64,000 nt of DNA from Siphonodentalium dalli (Eukaryota > Mollusca > Scaphopoda > Gadilida > Siphonodentaliidae): positions 248,369,474 through 248,433,473 of the forward strand of contig CP136065.1 of assembly GCA_032622095.1 (NCBI GenBank), in the 5' to 3' direction. Positions 11,631-25,009 of this stretch are shown in pieces. A model generated the notes under the pieces. The model did no database searches and had not been told where the DNA came from. It saw nothing but the letters and a program-made list of their open reading frames with translations. Each line of letters starts with the position of its first letter. Positions within the stretch are counted from its first letter, which is position 1. A program made the translations under genes and the position numbers.

Positions 11631-14150
11631 AGTGATGATTATCTATTGGAATACTAACGTATTATGAACAAAGTGTGTGTGTGTGGGGGTTGTATAATAC
11701 TAGTCAGTTAGAATTAACTAGTGGTGATAACCCACCCACCACACCACACCACACCACAAAACCACCCATCCACAGAAGTATATTTTTGAAGTGATGTTTT
11801 GAACTATAAGTTGTCAAACTTTAGATCCAGGATAAATCCTAGAATATTAGGCATGGTGTAGAGTTGTATATTTACATTGTTGTATAGTGGTAACCATCCA
11901 TATTATAAAAATACGAAATGTCAGTGTATTATTCATGAATATCATGCTAATATGTCATAAATTGACTAGTCACTACAATCCACACTTCCCACAATCAACT
12001 ATCCACAAAAAAAAAGCTAAATATAATGAACTCTATAGTAAACATATTTTACTTCCATTAGATGTGCCACATGTGCAGACTAAGTATCATATACTACACT
12101 AGACTAAATTGAATAAATAATAAATATATCATTAAAATAATGTATGTAAACAAATTACTCAATATCAATCAGTATATACTTCTTATCAAACTTATTTTGT
12201 TTTGTTTATATATACTCCCTGTTAAAAAAAACGAACAAGGAAGGAACAAAACAAAAATACTAAACAAAACAAAATAAAAAGCCCTCACTGAACACTAAAT
12301 CACCCTTGACACCAAATGTGTCACATCATGAATTATGATGCCCATAAATAATTACTAAACTAAAAATCATATTTTACAAATGAAACTAGAGACTAGCAGT
12401 AATATAATATCACTTGACCTACTCCACTTAAACCATACTGTACCCCTTCAAACCCCACCCAGAATGGCCAGCATTTGTTTTCACTATATCAATCTCAGGA
12501 AACCGGGGCTGTGTTTTATTCTTGGTTACCTATAGCTCCATATGCTCACCAGAAATGTGCCTGTTGTATTTTATCCGTGTGCAAATATACGCATAGGATA
12601 TCGTACCCAATGGATGAAGCTCATGGTATCCAAATGGAATCTGCAATCCGATGTCCAATTTACGAAAATCGAAAAACAATAACCCACTGACCACAACATG
12701 AGAATAACATGTATCCCTTTGGTGAGATAAGCGAGAGGCTGGGCCATATTGTGACTAGGGGTGGTGGGGCTTGTCATACCCCTTCTACCATTGTATACTC
12801 GTGATTTGTAACCATATTGATATGAATATATCATACAGCAATTGATTCTTCTTATATTAATGCATACAATATTGTCATACTCGACATATAATCACCACTG
12901 TATGAAATAATGTTATAGCTCAACTAATTTTCCTCTCTACATAATGGACTAACCACATCTATGAAGCACGAGCAAATGCATCTACCCGTGATCTCGACCC
13001 CGATGAAATCACACAGTAGTGTGTCAAATTTTAAGGTCGGTACTCGTTTGCAAACGACGATATCTCACACATTGCTATTCGTTATATGTGTAGCCATAAC
13101 ACAAGACAGGCTTCTGATCACGAATTGACATAAGTCTTGTATTTTACAGACATTGATATCTGATCGAATCCCATGCATGCTGCACCTCGTGTTAATAATT
13201 TGAAGTGCTCTATACATTGCATACATGCTATCGTCGATCACAAATTGAAACCCGCGTATATTCCTTAAAACAATATGTGGTCTTTCGTTAAAAACCATGC
13301 AGTTGTGTGTTGTTATGGTCTTCTATAAAGGGCGAGCGACAGGTAAATCTACATGACTATTAACCATGTATTTTGTAAAATGAACGCTCTTTATAATAGC
13401 TCTGGCTAGATGATGTTAGTGGTTGGTGTGTGGACTTTGTGAATTATGCTGTTATGACAGGAGGTCGCCAGAGTGACTCACTGCTCTTAATGTGTTCTGT
13501 ATATACGTACGATATATGCATTTTCTCACTTGTTTTGAATTTCCAATTGTATTAATGGTCATTATAAATTGTCATTGTATATTTGAGACCCCTCGATTGT
13601 TCAGCCTTGAGCAGTGGAGACGCGTGTTCGCTGCGTATATGAATGCATGACTACTATCTAATAATATGTTTAACACGGCGTCGATATAGACAAAATAGTA
13701 ACGTTTTTTATTGATACGAAATAAACTTAATATTGAATTAACGCAAACAATTTCAGAGGTCGATAACTCTATTAGAAATACGAACGTTTCACGCTTGTCG
13801 TGAGAGATTACATACTTACATTGAGTTAGTTCCCCTCGATCACAATGCACATAATCGCATCGAAATTAAATCCAACAATGATAAGGTATGGGCTGGTCGA
13901 AGGGTCTCAAACTTTATGTTACATACACTATACAACTTGCGTAATATGTTATTTGTTCAAATAGTTTGTCACACACTTTCTAAATTATTGTGGCTTACAC
14001 AATTAAACAGTCTGATATACTCCAGTCGCGAAAAAATACCAAACAATTATTTATTCATGAGAAAAGGAACTTATAGTATCACTGATGAATACAGCAATGA
14101 AATGACTGGTTTGTGCACGGCAATTTACTTAATTGTTGAATTATCTTTGA
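11631..14150. other. Non-coding, no recognised feature
   Basis: Short open frames on both strands (for example 12,475-12,690 plus and 13,572-13,850 minus) overlap each other and lack recognisable motifs. The last few hundred bases before 14,154 are probably the 5' part of the LINE that follows. Confidence 0.4.
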
Positions 14151-14153
14151 CAA

Positions 14154-17100
14154 ATGTCGATTGCGAGTAATCTAAGTCTGGGCGAGATTCAGGGCTCAAC
14201 ACATTATGACCTAGCTTATAAGCTCGATGAATTAGGCCAGGATGATATAGAAGATACTAACATGGATTTGCTTAATATGAATAGAAACTGTAACTATTAC
14301 TCTCCTGAACAACTTCAGAACAAATTTGGGGGTAGACAGTATGATAAATAATTTTTTGGGTTGAATTGTGTCGTAGTTTGAATGCAAACTGGGATAAATT
14401 AAATAGCCTACTACTAAGTATTCAAAGTAGCCAAAATCTCTTTGATATTATTGCTCTCACAGAATTATTTAAGGTACACGAAACTGAATTTGAGCTAACT
14501 GGGTACCATAACCTCGAATTTAAAACTCGTCCAGAAAGGGATGATGGGAGAGGAGGAGTTGGCCTATTCATCCGCGACAGTCTACAGTATATACTGAGGA
14601 AAGATTTGTCTATATTTAAACCACACATCATAGAAACTATATTTGTTGAGATAAATCCAGGATGCACAAATTCATACCTAGTTGGATGTATATATAAGCC
14701 CAACACTGCACCACGCGCTGACCTTGATACCTTTACGAAAGATATTGAAGGTATTATGGGCGAAATAAATAAATCAAATCTTAAGGCATTTTTAATTGGC
14801 GACTTTAATATTGATTTACTCAAATTTGAAACCCACGAAAAAACGGACAATTTCTTAAGTAATATATTTTCCTTTGGTTTCATACCTAGTATAACTAGGC
14901 CGACACGACTTACCGAACATTCGGCAACCCTCATAGACCATATATATACCAACAGTGCAACTGCGGGCAGCAAATCTGGTATAATACTCACTGATGTATC
15001 GTACCATCTCGCTATCTTCTTTCTCGAACCATCACGAGGCACAGAACCTTCACGTACGCCGGATGGTGACAACATAAAACCATATCGAGTCTTTAATGAC
15101 AAAAAAACTAGAACTTTCAAAAATATATTAAAAAATTGTAACTTTCAGCCAGTCTTAAACTGTAAATCAGTGAACGAGTCATATGATATGTTCTTGGAAC
15201 TATATATGGATGCCTTTGAAAAAGAATTCCCGTTGACAAATAGGAAAGTCCCCAAAAAGTACATCAAACGAGAACCATGGATTACAAATGGAATTCTTAA
15301 ATCCTCTCTGGAAATAAATAAACTCTATATAAAAAACTTGAAGACACCAACAGAAGTAAACAAAAACAGATATAAGTCGTACTACCAGACGTACAGAAGC
15401 ACAATAAGACTAAGCAAGAAAACGTACTATTGTGATATATTGGAACAAAACAAGAGAGATATAAAGGCTACCTGGAGGATATTGAATGGAGCGATCAATA
15501 AAACTTCTAATGCAAACTCAATTCCTTCTATATTTGTAGATAACCAGATAAAAATCACTCATAAAACCGATATAGCAGAAAAGTTTAATGATTATTTTTC
15601 AAGTATTGGTCAACAAACAAGTGAAAGAGTCATACACGAACATAGTGCAAATTACTCAGATTATCTTCTTTACAGGGAAACAGATGTATTAAAATTAGCC
15701 CCCACTAATGAACAAGAAATCATACTGACTTGCCTAAATTTTAAAAGCAAAAATAGCAAAGACGTGCATGGTTTAACGAGTAAGATAATGAAGGCAACGG
15801 TAGAAGAGATAGCAATCGCCCTGAAACATATATTCAATTTATCACTCAAATATGGCATATTTCCCCAAAAAATGAAATTGTCCCGAGTTGTCCCGATCTA
15901 CAAAAGCGGTAATAAGGATGAATTCAGTAATTATAGACCCATTAGTATATTGCCTTGTTTCTCAAAAATATTGGAAAAAATAATGTCTAAAAGATTGGTA
16001 GATTTCTTAAATGATAACGATACCCTGTATGAACATCAGTATGGTTTCAGAAAAAGTCACTCAACAATACATCCCGTTATGCACTTACTTGAAGATGTAG
16101 TCGAACAAAATGATGAACCCACTCGAGACTCCACCTTAGCCATTTTCATTGACCTTTCAAAAGCTTTTGATACAATTAGTCATGATATCCTACTAAGTAA
16201 AATGGATTACTATGGAATACGTGGCATTGCGAATGATTGGTTCAGAGACTATCTGTCCGAAAGACGACAGTTTACTGACTTCAATGGTAGTATTTCTAGT
16301 CTTAAGGGTATACTCAACGGAGTGCCCCAGGGCTCCATACTCGGTCCGACAATTTTCCTCATTTACGTGAATGATATGTCTGCTGCAACTTCATTGAAAT
16401 TGTTATCATTCGCCGATGATACTACGCTATACACATCCGGCAATAACGGCCATCTTATTGAAAACATCGTGAACAATGAGCTAAAAGATGTCTACAAATG
16501 GTGTTGTTGTAACTGCCTATCCATAAACAAAACTAAAAGTAAATATATGCTTCTTCATCCAAAAAACAATGACGACAAATGGAATTTTCTAAAGATATAC
16601 ATAAACGACGTAGAACTCAAGCGTGTTGGAAACAAAAGTGATGAAACATCCCTAAATTTTCTCGGAATTACAATCGATGAAAACCTCACGTTTAAAGACC
16701 ATACCTCGGCGGTATGTTCTAAAATGGCAAGAGCCCTATATGGTATGAACAAGGTGAGGAAATTTTTCCCAGGAGATGCCCTTCGAACGCTATAGTATGC
16801 CTTAATTCAAAGCCGTCTTGTCTATGGAATTCAAATTTGGGGGCACTCAGTATCATCCAATAAGGCCTTCCTACTACAAAAGAGAGCTATCAGAACAATA
16901 AGCTATGCCAAATACAACAGCCACACTGAACCCTTATTCAAACAAAGAAATATTTTGAAATTCAGAGATTTGCATGCCTGTCATGTTAGTCTGTTTATGT
17001 ATGATTGGACACATTTTAACCTACCGGCATCATTTCTAACAGCATTTGACAACAAGATATCAATCACCAGACAATCTGGATGCATTAGGGAAATTAAATC

Positions 17101-17299
17101 ACGAACGAAATTCTCAGAGGTTTTACCTAAACATTCATTCCCAAGATTATGGAATGAAACTGACAAAAAAATAAAATCAATTGAAAGCCGACAAAACTTT
17201 AAATATCAATTGAAGGTCAATGTTATCAATGCCTATGATGCAAACTTTAAATGTAAAAACAAAACTTGCAGAGAATGTTTTCCTCCCAAAAGCTCATAA
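14154..17299 (+). pseudogene. LINE ORF2: APE endonuclease plus reverse transcriptase (CR1/L2/Jockey-like)
   Basis: ORF2 of a non-LTR retrotransposon nicks target DNA and copies its RNA at the nick. The N-terminus (14,154-14,351, ending YYSPEQLQNKFGG) is joined by a frameshift at about 14,350 to the main frame, which opens with CRSLNANWDKL. Numbering from 14,366: endonuclease with TEL near residue 33, GDFN at 145-148 and SYH at 212-214 where the family has SDH; reverse transcriptase with FIDLSKAFDT (Asp596), GVPQGS (from 652) and FADD (682-685). The frame hits TAG at 16,793, but the conserved thumb region YALIQSRLVYG continues in the same frame directly after it, down to the natural stop at 17,299 with a Cys-containing tail. 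Frameshift, nonsense codon and the Asp-to-Tyr change make it dead. About 65 codons precede the frameshift, so the ORF is close to full length. Confidence 0.9.
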
Positions 17300-17760
17300 T
17301 TAAACTACATATACTTAACTCCCGAGTAACAAGCCAGCCCCCTCCCCGGTCGTGAGTGCTGATTACCCTGAAAACTCGCCCTTATTGGACCCTGCTAACA
17401 CGATTTAAATATCACATACGCATTATCATTGTTACTTAAGCAGGGTCCAACTTACTATTAGAAAGTGTTCTTTAAATTGCCGTGCACACGCATACATAGC
17501 CATAACTATACGGTACAATGTACTTAATACAATATTTTGATATTATAAATTACAGTATTTTCTTATTAGCACATCAACTTGAGATTATGCCATTGATATA
17601 TTAGTTATTATATTTGACAACGGGGGTGACAGGAAGACAGCCAATCCTGGTTATGCCACTCCCACACAATAATTACAGTTGATTTTTTGATATATTATTG
17701 TTGATTTGTTGTAAACTATTTATTGTGTGAATAAAACATCTACATTACTTGGGTTGGAAT
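17300..17760 (+). mobile_element. Probable LINE 3' UTR
   Basis: Sequence following ORF2 with no coding potential. It contains an inverted pair of CCCTGCTAACAC/AGCAGGGTCC-like motifs (about 17,390 and 17,440) and ends near GTGAATAAAACATC (about 17,726-17,740), an AATAAA-containing context that could mark the element's 3' end. No clear poly-A or target duplication is seen. Confidence 0.45.
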
Positions 17761-19432
17761 TTCCATCTTGTGTATCTCAAGCTTTCAAACTGTTGGAAAT
17801 TTTCAACCGGAACCTGGCACCCCCCTCAGGCTGGCAATTTTCCAACAGAATGGCCATATTAGTCCAACATATTGATAAAAAGTAGGAAAATGTGGGACTG
17901 TCAATAACAACAATTTTACCTCTAAGCACTGGTAGTGAAATTAAACTGTGAAAACAATTTCAACCTATTTTTGGTGTGAAATTTCCAAGTGATGAAATAA
18001 TTTATTAAAGTTGTCGCATCGTCCCTGTCGTGGGAATCCGGATAGGGCACGGGTCCGGTCCTCATATATTGGACTGCATGTTTAATAATGATTGATAACA
18101 TATTCACTTGTCTATAACATAGGCGGCGGGAGGGTGGTGTTTTCAACTTTGGGTCAACCTCTTCAATATTTTATGGCTAACACATGAGTTGGAAATATCA
18201 TACTAAATAATAAGTTGGATTTGTTCTTATGGTTTGATTTTACAATAAAATTTTAGTGTCAATATTGGCCATCAGCTGAAACATTTCCAACTTTAGGCTG
18301 TGAAATGTTTCATCCCACCTATGGTTGGAAACAACACGGACTTGCGACAATTGCAGCGAAATTGGGTCTGGTGCAAGGTGGGGGGGGGGGGTGTGAAGTT
18401 GGAAATTCTATAGTAGACAACCCCAAACGGAGACCCTCTATAGCTACATTGCATTGTATATCCATGTATTCATGCAGAATACAGAAGTCGGGCACACAAA
18501 ACATCTGAATTGAGAAATGTTTAACATAATTTGTTTGTCATTAATTTTGTCACTACTATATGGTTCATATTTGAAGGGATGCAAGTCAAGTTCGAATTTG
18601 TTTTCGGTTCGATGATTTTGACAGCGTTATGCCCCTTTTGCGACTTATAAATATTAATTATTGGATTACCGTACACGGCAACTAGAGCAATATTCTATCG
18701 AACTGTTTTTAATTATGGTTCGTATTTTCAGAAAACATATGTCGAGTTTGGTCACAGTTCCAATTTTTTGACAGAATTATGCCTCTTTTTACTTAGAAAT
18801 CACAATCGTGGTGTTGTCCTGTTGATACTCTAAGCATTATTCAACATAATTCTTTATATTTGGTTATGGTTCACATTTGAGAAGTCGCCATTTAAGTCGT
18901 AATTGGTCACAATCAGATAATTTTTAATAGTAAAGGTAAAGTTGAAATCAAAGTTTGTCAGAAGATTTTTGACAGAATTAGATTTTTTGTTGGAAAACAA
19001 AGCCAACGCCATACAAAGCCACCTGCTACATTTTGTATTTACCTGAAACTAGCGTTCAGATAAGACGATAACCAAATGTGTAATATTTCGTAAATTTTCT
19101 TTGTTTTATTAAGCAACATGCCGATAACAAACGAATACACATATTCAGTAACGCCAAAGTTTTTCGCTCTACAGTGCGCAGTATGTAGGTAATCATCTGT
19201 AAGGAATTGTATGAACACTTATCCTGCAATATTGCCAGTTCCGGGAAAGCAGCATTCACACACTGGGAAATTTGTCTGATATTTTGTGCAGGCATTTCGT
19301 CACAGAAACCAGTATGGTGCGTTTGTTTTCTAGCACAGTATAGCTTACTGTATCGAAATACCTATAAACCAAATAAACATAAATGTTATGCCAGGCAAAT
19401 TTGCGAGTGTGTGAACGGTTGGACGCGGCCTT
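17761..19432. repeat. Diverged tandem repeat (about 150 bp) and non-coding DNA
   Basis: Around 18,550-18,960 a module containing ATGGTTC(A/G)(T/C)AT, a TTTGACAGAATTATGCC-like core and an ACTTA...AAT end is repeated about every 150 bp with heavy divergence. The same style of module recurs at 28,280-28,640. A G-run is at 18,380-18,390. The short frames here run through the G-run on both strands and are not credible. Confidence 0.5.
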
Positions 19433-19702
19433 AGAAATGTGTTCAGGTGTTCGTGCAATGTCACATATTCTTCATTTGAAAGGCGTTCAGATGTTCGTAC
19501 AATGTCTCATATTCTTCATTTGAAATGTGTTCAGATGTTCGTGCAATGTCTCATATTCTTCATTAGAAAGGTGTTCAGATGTTCGTACAATGTCTAATAT
19601 TCTTCATTAGAAAGGCGATGAGATGTTCGTGCAATGACTCTCATTCTTCATTAGAAAGATGTTCAGATATTCGTGCAATGTCTCACATTTTTCATTGCAG
19701 AA
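19433..19702. repeat. 44-bp tandem repeat, six copies
   Basis: The unit is built on GTTCAGATGTTCGTGCAATG then TCTCATATTCTTCATT(A/T)GAAA. Starts near 19,441, 19,485 and 19,529 give a 44-bp period; later copies are more diverged. No protein reading is maintained. Confidence 0.9.
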
Positions 19703-20646
19703 ACTCTCAGATGTGGAGGCTCCAGTATAGGTAAGTAAATTGTATGCTTACCATAGACAATGTTGCCAACATTCATTTGAATAGAGAGGTTTCGAATAAT
19801 CATAACAGTTAGGAACATGTTAAGTAGTGGGTTTACAATGTAGTTCCCTAAGGAAATGTCAGGTAATAAGTTCAACAAACAGCCATATACCGCTTGTTGA
19901 ATTGACTATCTTAACAATTCCCACCAATGCATAGGTATAATTCTGCACTTGCATTACCTTTTCGTCTGTTTGTCTTCTGCTCATTTTCTCGAGCGCCCCT
20001 CCAAATGAATAATAGACCATTTCAGTATATAATTTGATAATTGAATGGGAGACTCCACTTAGTAAAGACAGGATTATCTACATCCACATCCATGACTTAT
20101 TATGTGTATCTAAAACGTAGCTTAAAAGAAGAGTTACATAAACAATTTATACACCGAAATTAGAACCAACATAGCACCATAGTTGGTCGTCAACTCCGTG
20201 ATGATAGATCCAGACATATTGTACTCGATACCAATTTTTAGCAAATAATTAACGCAACGACATTCCTAGATACGATTTTGCTGGATATTTCGTCTGGAAG
20301 TCAGTTATCTGGCTATTCGGTCCATTCAAGAAACATCCGACCAAAAAGCAGAGATGTGTCGATTACATGCCCCATGCCTGACCAACACATCCCGGTCTCG
20401 CCAGACTTATAGCGAGCCCGAAACGAGACCCCGCAGGGGTCTCGTTCGCGAGCGATAAGCATATACGTGTATGCGAGATCTACCCTATACTATTCGATGT
20501 TTTGGCGGGAAATCTATAAATAGACTATATATATAGTATATATGGTAATTGATTACTAAATATAGATGTCGGAGACCCACGAACCTACTTCGTGATGTTG
20601 TCGGAGACCCACTAACCTACTTCGTGATGTTCTCGGTTTTCCGAAG
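19703..20646. other. Non-coding; short hairpin and 33-bp duplication
   Basis: A perfect hairpin CGAGACCCC/GGGGTCTCG lies at about 20,424-20,444, with a nearby TATACGTGTATG palindrome. At about 20,568-20,635 a unit containing TCGGAGACCCAC and ACCTACTTCGTGATGTT is duplicated. No gene seen. Confidence 0.55.
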
Positions 20647-21999
20647 TTCTATGTCGCTGACCAATCAAAATTAACATTACTGATCAATTACCAATCAAAA
20701 TTAACGTTACTTATTAATTACTATGGTTGACTTTGACTCCATTTCCATTGCTTGAGTTCCACCTCGAATTTCTTAATAATTAGCATAACTGATTACAGTG
20801 GCCAGGAGCAAATATAAATGTCTTTTTCAGCAAAGGTGAGTTATACTCCATTACATAGTAAATACCATGAACATGAATGGCGAAACATATTGTAAATTTG
20901 CCTACGATATGTTTCATAAAATTTATTAAAAACGTCAAAACTACAATTTACAAAAGACGAAAAGTGCTGAAATTCGGAAACGGGAATTGTAAAAGTTTTG
21001 TCTACATATTTCATTCAATTATTAAAACTGTTTGCCTCAAAACACAATTCTAGTTTTCATCTTGGACATTTGGAGCTTGGCTTTAAATTTCTATCGATGT
21101 TTTCGCCTAGAACATTGATGGAGGATTGTCAAAGCTCGAAGGCTTCGAAGCCGACAAACCAAAATTAAAACTTCAGAGCGATACACTTTCAGCTGTTTCC
21201 CTTTAAATTTAAAATGAACGGTTGCCAAGGAAATCCATTGTATACTGCTCGTCGTAACATCGGCGAGAAAAAAAATAGTTCCCAACATTTTAATCATTTG
21301 AGTCATTATATTCACAAAAGAAAGACGGAATATAAATTATGTGATTATAATTATTGATGACTGGTTGACAATTTATGTATTTGTATAACGAGCGAATGAA
21401 ATTATGAGTTTGTTTTGAATTAGGCTAGTAGTAATTGTACGCAAAAATAGTCCGGTGATAACATTACAAAAAATTCTAAATAATGGGTGCTGAATACGTG
21501 TACGATAATCGGATCAGTTAATAACAATAGAAAGAACATCCATAGTTGCCCAGACGGAGTATATGCATAGCACCGAGGTAAGCATTATGTGCCGAGTTAC
21601 GAATACCAGTTGAACAACATATTTGATAGCAAATTTTAGACAGAGAAGTCACAAGCCTTGACAAGGTCACGGTGTTCAAAATCAAAGGTGCAAAGGTTGC
21701 CGACCATTTTCGCACAAAAAATCACAAATGCCTTCGTTTCTCACGATGAACTAGATATAATATTTGATGCAAAATAGCATGACAATATGAAAATCGGTAT
21801 TAAAACAGAAGTTTATCAAACTTTAATCATATTGACATTATTGTTGGAAATTAATATATTCTTAATTTCGCGGCATCTGTATATAATATAGTGTATTCTG
21901 TGTCTGTTGATATTTCACAAATTTTCAGTGCAGGAACAAATTCTGGTTATAGACAACAATGGTCCAGGTGCTACCACGACCGCATAACTTTACAGTGTA

Positions 22000-22369
22000 C
22001 CACGCTGGACAAAACAAGTGTCTATTGGCACCGCGGTGTATTTGCCGTTCGGCCGCTGTGTCAGAGTTAGTAACTGCAGTTGAGCACCGCGGCCGAACAG
22101 CAAGTACACTGCGGCCAAACGGCAAGTTCACTGCGGCCAAAAGTCAACTACCCTCGCGGTCGAATGGCATGTACACCGTGGTTAGATTTCTCGTTTGTAT
22201 TGTCTTTTTTCAGTTTGATGAAAATACACCGTGGCAACTACACCATGCCGAATGGCAATTACACCTCGGCCCAACTGTAGTTAGCTGGTGGAGCCACGGT
22301 GTAGTTGCATTTCGGCCGCGGTGGCAACACTCACCGCAGTTAAGTGGACACTTGTTTTGTCCAGCAAGG
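22000..22369 (+). mobile_element. TA-flanked MITE, family GGACAAAACAAGTGTC
   Basis: The left end CCACGCTGGACAAAACAAGT and right end ACTTGTTTTGTCCAGCAAGG are inverted repeats, each next to TA. The interior is GC-richer than its surroundings and is built from repeats of a GCGGCCGAACGGCAAGTACA-like module in both orientations. It corresponds to 31,193-31,579 in unit 2. Confidence 0.85.
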
Positions 22370-22828
22370 TACATCTACGGTATAAGTTATATAACCATGT
22401 AGTGACTCAAGTTCAGTTCTTTAACATGCACACCGATGCATATACGCAGTTCTTGAAAAGTACAAAAGATGCGCGAAGGGAAGGGCTTCACAAAATTTAT
22501 GATTTCATGCAATTCGTATGTAGCAAATTTAGTGGGCGGGGCCAAACTTTAACACTATGGAAACATTTTTGGTACAAGTACATAGTTCCTTCTAACCTAA
22601 AGCACAAAAAATCAAGTTTTTCGTATTTCGGCCTACCGGTATGTTGGAATATAATCTAATCGTTGTCAGTTTGGCGAAGCATACATACATGTAGTTAGAC
22701 ATTATACTACACCAGATTTTGATTTTATGGCCATTTTTCGCGGTATGGAGAATATTTGCACCTAATGACCTCAGTGAGATTTTCGCACATTTATCACCAA
22801 ATGTTCTGTATCTGGTGTGCTCATTTAA

Positions 22829-23151
22829 GTGCCACTGCAGACGCTACGATTAAAATCGTAAGTGGGGGAAATCGTAGGTGGAGAAATCGTAGCTTGCCCG
22901 CAGACGCTACGGTGCTGCGATCTTTGCAGCTACGATTTTCGTGGTATTTACAACATGACCAGTGCGACAGTGGTCATGTGACAGCTACGATCGCGCGCGT
23001 TGCCAAAGTCACGCCACGATTTTCCTGGTAAAATCAAACAGTGCTTGATTGCTACGATTTGGCTACGATATTGTCGTGGGCATGCGCATTGGATGCTTCC
23101 TCCTGCGATTTTCCCCACTTACGATTTTAATCGCAGCGTGTGCGGTGGCAC
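22829..23151 (+). mobile_element. TAA-flanked MITE (Harbinger-like), unit 1 only
   Basis: The inverted ends start GTGCCACTGCAGACGC and finish CGTGTGCGGTGGCAC and extend through GATTAAAATCGTAAGTGGGG, about 38 bp in all. Flanking TAA at 22,826-22,828 and 23,152-23,154 is single (TTTAAGTGAGG) at the empty site in unit 2 near 32,566. A three-base TWA-type duplication fits PIF/Harbinger. The interior has further CTACGATTT repeats and no coding capacity. Confidence 0.85.
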
Positions 23152-23714
23152 TAAGTGAGGAACCACTTCACATCGATATCTTAATATCTATTGGTGGATA
23201 ACTGACTATCGAAAAATACTCGATATCCCGAACAGTTTTAACCTTGTAGCTGCCAACTTGTCGACCACATGTAAATTCATAGCTTCCAGGTACAGGGGGG
23301 GGGGGGGGTTATAAAAATCTGCCATTTTATTCAGAAACCCGGGAAGTTCAGTTTAACGAAGCATATGATCTGAAACAGGATTAACAAACATTGTCTATGT
23401 CGTTCAGTGCCTGCGCACCGTGGACATTAAAGGCATCTTCTGCTCGATTAATGATTATTTGTTACCCAAATTTCCACCGATTTTGAGACATTTTCAAAAT
23501 AAGGTACCGCTATTCTCAAAGTAATTGACCAGAAAAATGGGGTGATACCCCGGTCATGACCACGGTGATACCGGTAATAAACGGTAGCGGTATCGAGACG
23601 GTCATGGCGGTGGAGTTACGGTATTGGGCGATAATGATACCGCGGTCTTTTAGCGGGCACCGCATTAATTTTGTTGATTACCGCGGTGATTTTCATGGAA
23701 CTCTTTGAGGGGAG

Positions 23715-24001
23715 GTATTTGAGCACCGCGGCCGAACGGCAAGTACACTCAGGCACTGCGGCCAAACAGCAAGTTCACTGCAACTGCCCTCGCAGTCTAA
23801 TGGCATGTACACCGTGGTTAGATTTCTGGTTTGTATTGTCTTTTTTCAGTTTGATGAAAGTACACTGTGGCAACTACATGTACACCATGCTGAATGGCAA
23901 TTATACCGCTGCCCAACTGTAGTTAGCCGGTGGAGCCGCGGTGTAGTTGCATTTCGGCCGCGGTGGCAACGCTAACCGCTCCGCAGTTTTGTCCAGCAGG
24001 G
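23715..24001 (+). mobile_element. Truncated copy of the TA-flanked MITE
   Basis: It begins abruptly within the interior modules (GAGCACCGCGGCCGAACGGC) and ends with the intact right terminus GTCCAGCAGGG before TA at 24,002. The equivalent place in unit 2 is 33,426-33,759, where the left terminus is still present. Confidence 0.75.
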
Positions 24002-24497
24002 TAGGAACGAGTCATTTTGGGCTCATTCGGCCAAAAAAACAATGGCTGCCAGTGGCCATGTTGGATTTCAAAATTCAATCCATTAGCATGGGCTACAGGC
24101 TACATGTATACTGTTTGTCTGATCTGACATCATGAAATTTGTCATTTAGGTTAATATTTCACATCTATATGTTATTAACATATAGATGTGTTTTAAGCCA
24201 AACTCATTGCAAAAACAGTCAAAAAGACTTGACAGAAAAATATTATTGAGCCGATGTAGCAAATTTAGTGGGCAGGGCCAAACTTCAACACTGAGGCCTT
24301 TTAGGCCCATTTAGTTCCTTCTAACCTAAACATTGACATGCAGAAGGGAAACGAGTCATTTTGGGGTCAATCGTCAATAAAACATGGCCGCTGGCAGCCA
24401 TCTTGGATTTTGCTCTTTGCATGACTAAATTGTTTGGCGTCGGCTACATGTTGTTCCTTTGGTCGGATCATTCTGAAAAATTAGTCATAGCTGTTAG

Positions 24498-24939
24498 GGG
24501 TACTCAATCCGATCAGACCCTCATAAATTACTAAATTATATTTCTTTGTCTTCGGGGGTAAAAAAAATATTTGATTGGAGTCCAAGGAACCTACATGTAC
24601 CCATCAACGCTCAGAATGATCAGATATCAATTTTTGAAGTTTTGTTATTTCTATTGTTTCTGGCCCAGAAACACGCCATCAAAAGGATGGTCTCGGTCAA
24701 AATTGCATTATTATTACCACTTGATTTTAGAGTTATCCATCTTCGTCCGTTTGAATAAGTGTTTCTGGGGCAATTATTAGTACACATCTCGAGGATAACA
24801 AACTTCAAAAATCAATATCTGATCACTCTGAGATTTGATGGGCGAGTTTCTCAACTCAAATAAAATATTTTTTACCTTTGAACTTGAAGCCAAAGAAATA
24901 GTAATTTAGGGGCGCTTAATCGGACTGAGTACGGTACCT
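24498..24939 (+). mobile_element. TTAA-flanked MITE, copy 1
   Basis: The left end (G)GGTACTCAATCCGA and right end TCGGACTGAGTACGGTACCT are inverted, with TTAA at 24,940-24,943 on the right and a mutated TTAG on the left. A TTAA duplication suggests a piggyBac- or Kolobok-type source. Copies are also at 34,237-34,685 and 63,543-63,959. Confidence 0.8.
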
Positions 24940-25009
24940 TTAACATTGACATGTGTGGTAGATGTCTAAGAAGAATTTGGTTCTATATCTCATATATATT
25001 TTGAAGACC

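Noticed and set aside
14422-15120. 232-codon minus-strand frame inside the LINE
   Set aside because: Shadow of the endonuclease domain, which has clear motifs on the plus strand.
21959-22402. 147-codon frame and similar ones at 31.2, 33.5 and 39.3-39.7 kb
   Set aside because: They lie across the GC-rich TA-flanked MITEs and exist on both strands because the interior is made of inverted modules.
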